NCBI GenBank assembly: GCA_045631905.1
Contig: JAZQVO010000013.1
Location: 1-39,713, forward strand
Length of the DNA stretch: 39,713 nucleotides
From: HGM04593 sp045631905
GTDB lineage: Bacteria; Bacteroidota; Bacteroidia; Bacteroidales; Bacteroidaceae
Reading direction: 5' to 3'
Shown: in pieces, positions 37,164 through 39,713 of the stretch
Layout: each line of letters begins with the position of its first letter
Numbering within the stretch: the stretch's first letter is position 1
Program-made: the position numbers and the translations under genes
The notes under the pieces: generated by a model
The model's input: the letters and a program-made list of their open reading frames with translations, nothing else
Databases searched by the model: none
Told to the model about the DNA's origin: nothing

Positions 37164-39713
37164 TTATTCCTCGATAGCACCCTGAGCAGCTGCCAAACGT
37201 GCGATGGGCACGCGGAAGGGAGAACAAGATACGTAGTCGAGACCTACTCTGTGACAGAACTTAACCGACTCGGGCTCACCACCGTGCTCACCGCAGATAC
37301 CGCATTTGAGCTTAGCGTTTACTGAGCGACCTTTCTTAGTTGCCATCTCAACGAGCTGGCCAACACCTGTCTGGTCGAGAACCTGGAAGGGATCGTTCTT
37401 CAAAATCTTCTTGCGCAAGTAGATGGGCAAGAATGAGTTAACGTCGTCACGAGAGTAACCGAAGGTCATCTGTGTCAAGTCGTTTGTACCGAATGAGAAG
37501 AACTGAGCCTGCTCTGCAATCTGGTCGGCTGTAAGAGCGGCACGAGGTATCTCAATCATTGTACCGATTGTGTACTCTACTGAATCGCCCTCTGCTGCGA
37601 ACAATGCCTCAGCTGCCTCTACGATAGCGTTCTTCTGCTCCTCGAACTCGTTGATGATACCTACAAGGGGAACCATGATCTCGGGATAGATGGTCTTGCC
37701 CTCTTTCTTCAACTCGAGAGCTGCACCCAAGATAGCAGTTGTCTGCATCTTTGTGATCTCGGGATATGTGTTACCCAAACGGCAACCGCGGTGGCCAAGC
37801 ATGGGGTTGAACTCCTCCAAAGATTTAACGCGACGCTGAACAGCCTCTACGCTCTTGCCCATAGCCTCGGCAAGCATCTGCTGGCCTTTTGCATCGTGGG
37901 GAACGAACTCGTGGAGAGGGGGATCCAAAAGACGTACAGTTACGTGCAAGCCCTCCATAGCTTTGAAGATACCAACAAAGTCGGCCTTCTGGAAGGGAAG
38001 CAACTTGTCGAGAGCGATTTTGCGCTCTTTTGTAGTCTCGGCAAGAATCATCTCGCGCATTGCTTTAATCTTCTCGCCCTCGAAGAACATGTGCTCTGTA
38101 CGGCAAAGACCGATACCGATAGCACCGAAGCTGCGTGCAACCTCTGCATCGTGGGGAGTATCTGCGTTTGTACGAACGCCCAAGCGTGCGTATTTGTCGC
38201 AAAGTGTCATAAGCTCTGCAAAGTCACCGCTGAGCTCGGGAGATTTTGTCTCAACTTTGCCCTCGATAACCTGACCTGTAGAACCGTTGAGAGAGATGTA
38301 GTCGCCCTCGTTAAGCTCCAAACCGTCTACTGTGATAGTGCGTTTCTTGTAGTCGATAACAAGGTTACCTGCACCCGATACACAGCACTTACCCATACCA
38401 CGGGCAACAACGGCTGCGTGTGATGTCATACCACCACGTGCGGTGAGGATACCCTCGGCTGCTGCCATACCTGCCAAGTCCTCGGGAGATGTTTCGATAC
38501 GTACCAAAACAACTTTCTCACCCTCTTCGGCCCATTTTGCTGCGTCATCGGCGAAGAATACTATGCGACCTGTTGCAGCACCGGGAGATGCGGGAAGACC
38601 GTTAGCGATAACTTTTGCTTTTGCAAGAGCGGTGGGGTTGAACACGGGGTGGAGAAGCTCGTTGAGTTTCTCGGGTTCCATGCGTTTGAGAGCTGTCTTG
38701 TCGTCGATGATACCGTCGCGGTAGAGGTCCATAGCGATTTTAACCATCGCGGCACCTGTACGTTTACCGTTACGTGTCTGCAAGAACCAGAGCTTACCCT
38801 CTTGAACGGTGAACTCCATATCCTGCATGTCTTTGTAGTGGTCCTCCAAGCGAGCCTGGATAGCGTCGAGCTCTTTGTACATCTCGGGCATAGCCTCCTC
38901 CATAGAAGGATATTTAGATGCACGCTCCTCCTCGCTGATACCCTGCATCTCGGCCCAACGCTGTGAACCAATCTTTGTAATCTGCTGAGGTGTGCGGATA
39001 CCTGCTACAACGTCCTCACCCTGTGCGTTTACAAGGTACTCACCGTTGAAGAGGTTCTCACCTGTTGCGGCGTCACGAGAGAAGCATACACCGGTAGCCG
39101 ATGTGTCGCCCATGTTACCGAATACCATTGCCTGAACCGAAACGGCTGTTCCCCACTCATCGGGAATTTTTTCCATGCGGCGGTAGAGGATTGCACGCTC
39201 GTTGTTCCAAGACTCGAACACAGCGCAAACAGCACCCCACAACTGCTCATAAGCGTCAGTTGGGAAGTCTTTGCCTGTCTGTGCCTTTACGGCAGCCTTG
39301 AACTTTGCAACAAGTTCTTTGAGAGCCTCAACGCTGAGGTCCTTGTCAAGAACCACGCCCTGCTCCTCTTTTACTTTCTCGATGATAGCCTCGAATGGGT
39401 CAATCTCCTCCTTGCTGGTAGGCTTCATACCAAGAACAACGTCACCGTACATCTGTACGAAACGGCGGTATGAGTCCCAAGCGAACTTCTCGTTGCCGGT
39501 CTTCTTTGCAAGACCCTCTACAACGATGTCGTTAAGACCGAGGTTGAGGATGGTGTCCATCATACCGGGCATAGATGCACGGGCACCTGAACGCACTGAT
39601 ACCAACAATGGGTTGGTGGGGTCGCCGAATGTAGAGTTCATCAAGTTCTCGATGTTGTTCACAGCGGCCTTTACCTCTGCCTGAAGAAGCTCGATTACCT
39701 TCTCTTTGCCAAG
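37164..39713 (-). CDS. ppdK: Pyruvate phosphate dikinase (N-terminus outside the window)
   Basis: The enzyme interconverts pyruvate, ATP and phosphate with PEP, AMP and pyrophosphate. The frame stays open to the window edge, so about 849 C-terminal residues are visible; the GTG at 39662 is an internal codon. The nucleotide-binding part shows NPLLVSVRSGARASMPGMMDTILNLGLND (in parts), the swivelling phosphohistidine domain GGMTSHAAVVARGMGK with its catalytic His, and the PEP barrel ending KCGICGEHGGEPES with the catalytic Cys. Only about 50-60 N-terminal residues are missing. It is a central enzyme of gluconeogenesis and PPi-based glycolysis in Bacteroidales, and is monocistronic on its visible side. 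Confidence 0.96.
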   Translation of the reverse strand, partial: LGKEKVIELLQAEVKAAVNNIENLMNSTFGDPTNPLLVSVRSGARASMPGMMDTILNLGLNDIVVEGLAKKTGNEKFAWDSYRRFVQMYGDVVLGMKPTSKEEIDPFEAIIEKVKEEQGVVLDKDLSVEALKELVAKFKAAVKAQTGKDFPTDAYEQLWGAVCAVFESWNNERAILYRRMEKIPDEWGTAVSVQAMVFGNMGDTSATGVCFSRDAATGENLFNGEYLVNAQGEDVVAGIRTPQQITKIGSQRWAEMQGISEEERASKYPSMEEAMPEMYKELDAIQARLEDHYKDMQDMEFTVQEGKLWFLQTRNGKRTGAAMVKIAMDLYRDGIIDDKTALKRMEPEKLNELLHPVFNPTALAKAKVIANGLPASPGAATGRIVFFADDAAKWAEEGEKVVLVRIETSPEDLAGMAAAEGILTARGGMTSHAAVVARGMGKCCVSGAGNLVIDYKKRTITVDGLELNEGDYISLNGSTGQVIEGKVETKSPELSGDFAELMTLCDKYARLGVRTNADTPHDAEVARSFGAIGIGLCRTEHMFFEGEKIKAMREMILAETTKERKIALDKLLPFQKADFVGIFKAMEGLHVTVRLLDPPLHEFVPHDAKGQQMLAEAMGKSVEAVQRRVKSLEEFNPMLGHRGCRLGNTYPEITKMQTTAILGAALELKKEGKTIYPEIMVPLVGIINEFEEQKNAIVEAAEALFAAEGDSVEYTIGTMIEIPRAALTADQIAEQAQFFSFGTNDLTQMTFGYSRDDVNSFLPIYLRKKILKNDPFQVLDQTGVGQLVEMATKKGRSVNAKLKCGICGEHGGEPESVKFCHRVGLDYVSCSPFRVPIARLAAAQGAIEE

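Overview
The window looks like a chromosomal segment from the order Bacteroidales. Promoter-like sites fit the Bacteroidetes pattern (TTTG, about 20 bases, TAnnTTTG), there are almost no Shine-Dalgarno sites, and the gene content is typical of the group: a BspA-like leucine-rich-repeat protein, a FeoA-FeoB fusion, a GGGtGRT/NifU-like pair, a kelch-symporter fusion in a sialic acid operon, and an OmpH-family lipoprotein. Genus cannot be fixed from this sequence alone.

Layout. Positions 1-7000 are accessory DNA: the end of an ATPase gene, a tyrosine recombinase broken by a frameshift and lacking its catalytic end, a predicted XRE-ImmA/PIN toxin-antitoxin pair, a copy of the 3' end of the GGGtGRT gene, and a BspA-like gene split by a one-base deletion in a homopolymer. 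From 7000 to 25000 the content is mostly core: GGGtGRT plus NifU-like scaffold, a lipoprotein-YIP1-smpB cluster, metH without its activation domain, dedA, SIMPL, aspA, an OmpH-like lipoprotein pair, pepD, a beta-helix lipoprotein, rlmH/nadC (divergent), guanine deaminase, a DUF454 membrane protein and a small secreted protein. Nearly every transcription unit ends at a clear hairpin-plus-T terminator.

Positions 25050-28750 form one minus-strand operon: feoAB (ferrous iron uptake), a RIC/YtfE-like di-iron hemerythrin protein, and a LuxR-type regulator whose receiver domain has lost its phosphoacceptor Asp. This suggests that iron import, iron-centre repair or NO/O2 sensing, and transcriptional output are linked. 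A His/Pro-repeat exported protein with a 30-base minisatellite follows.

Positions 29937-36120 are a minus-strand sialic acid catabolic cluster: a DUF5009/NagX-like membrane protein, N-acetylneuraminate lyase, an AGE-family epimerase, and a NanM-like kelch propeller fused to a sodium/solute symporter, then a small unknown protein. Imported and mutarotated sialic acid would be split to ManNAc and pyruvate, and ManNAc epimerised to GlcNAc. The right end holds trmO, a probable small RNA, and most of pyruvate phosphate dikinase, which runs off the window.

Most notable for follow-up: two candidate structured RNAs with near-consensus promoters (6624-6890 minus, 36942-37052 plus), the feoAB-RIC-pseudoreceiver operon, and the 3-kb BspA module bracketed by direct repeats of the GGGtGRT 3' end. 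No tRNA, rRNA or CRISPR array was seen.
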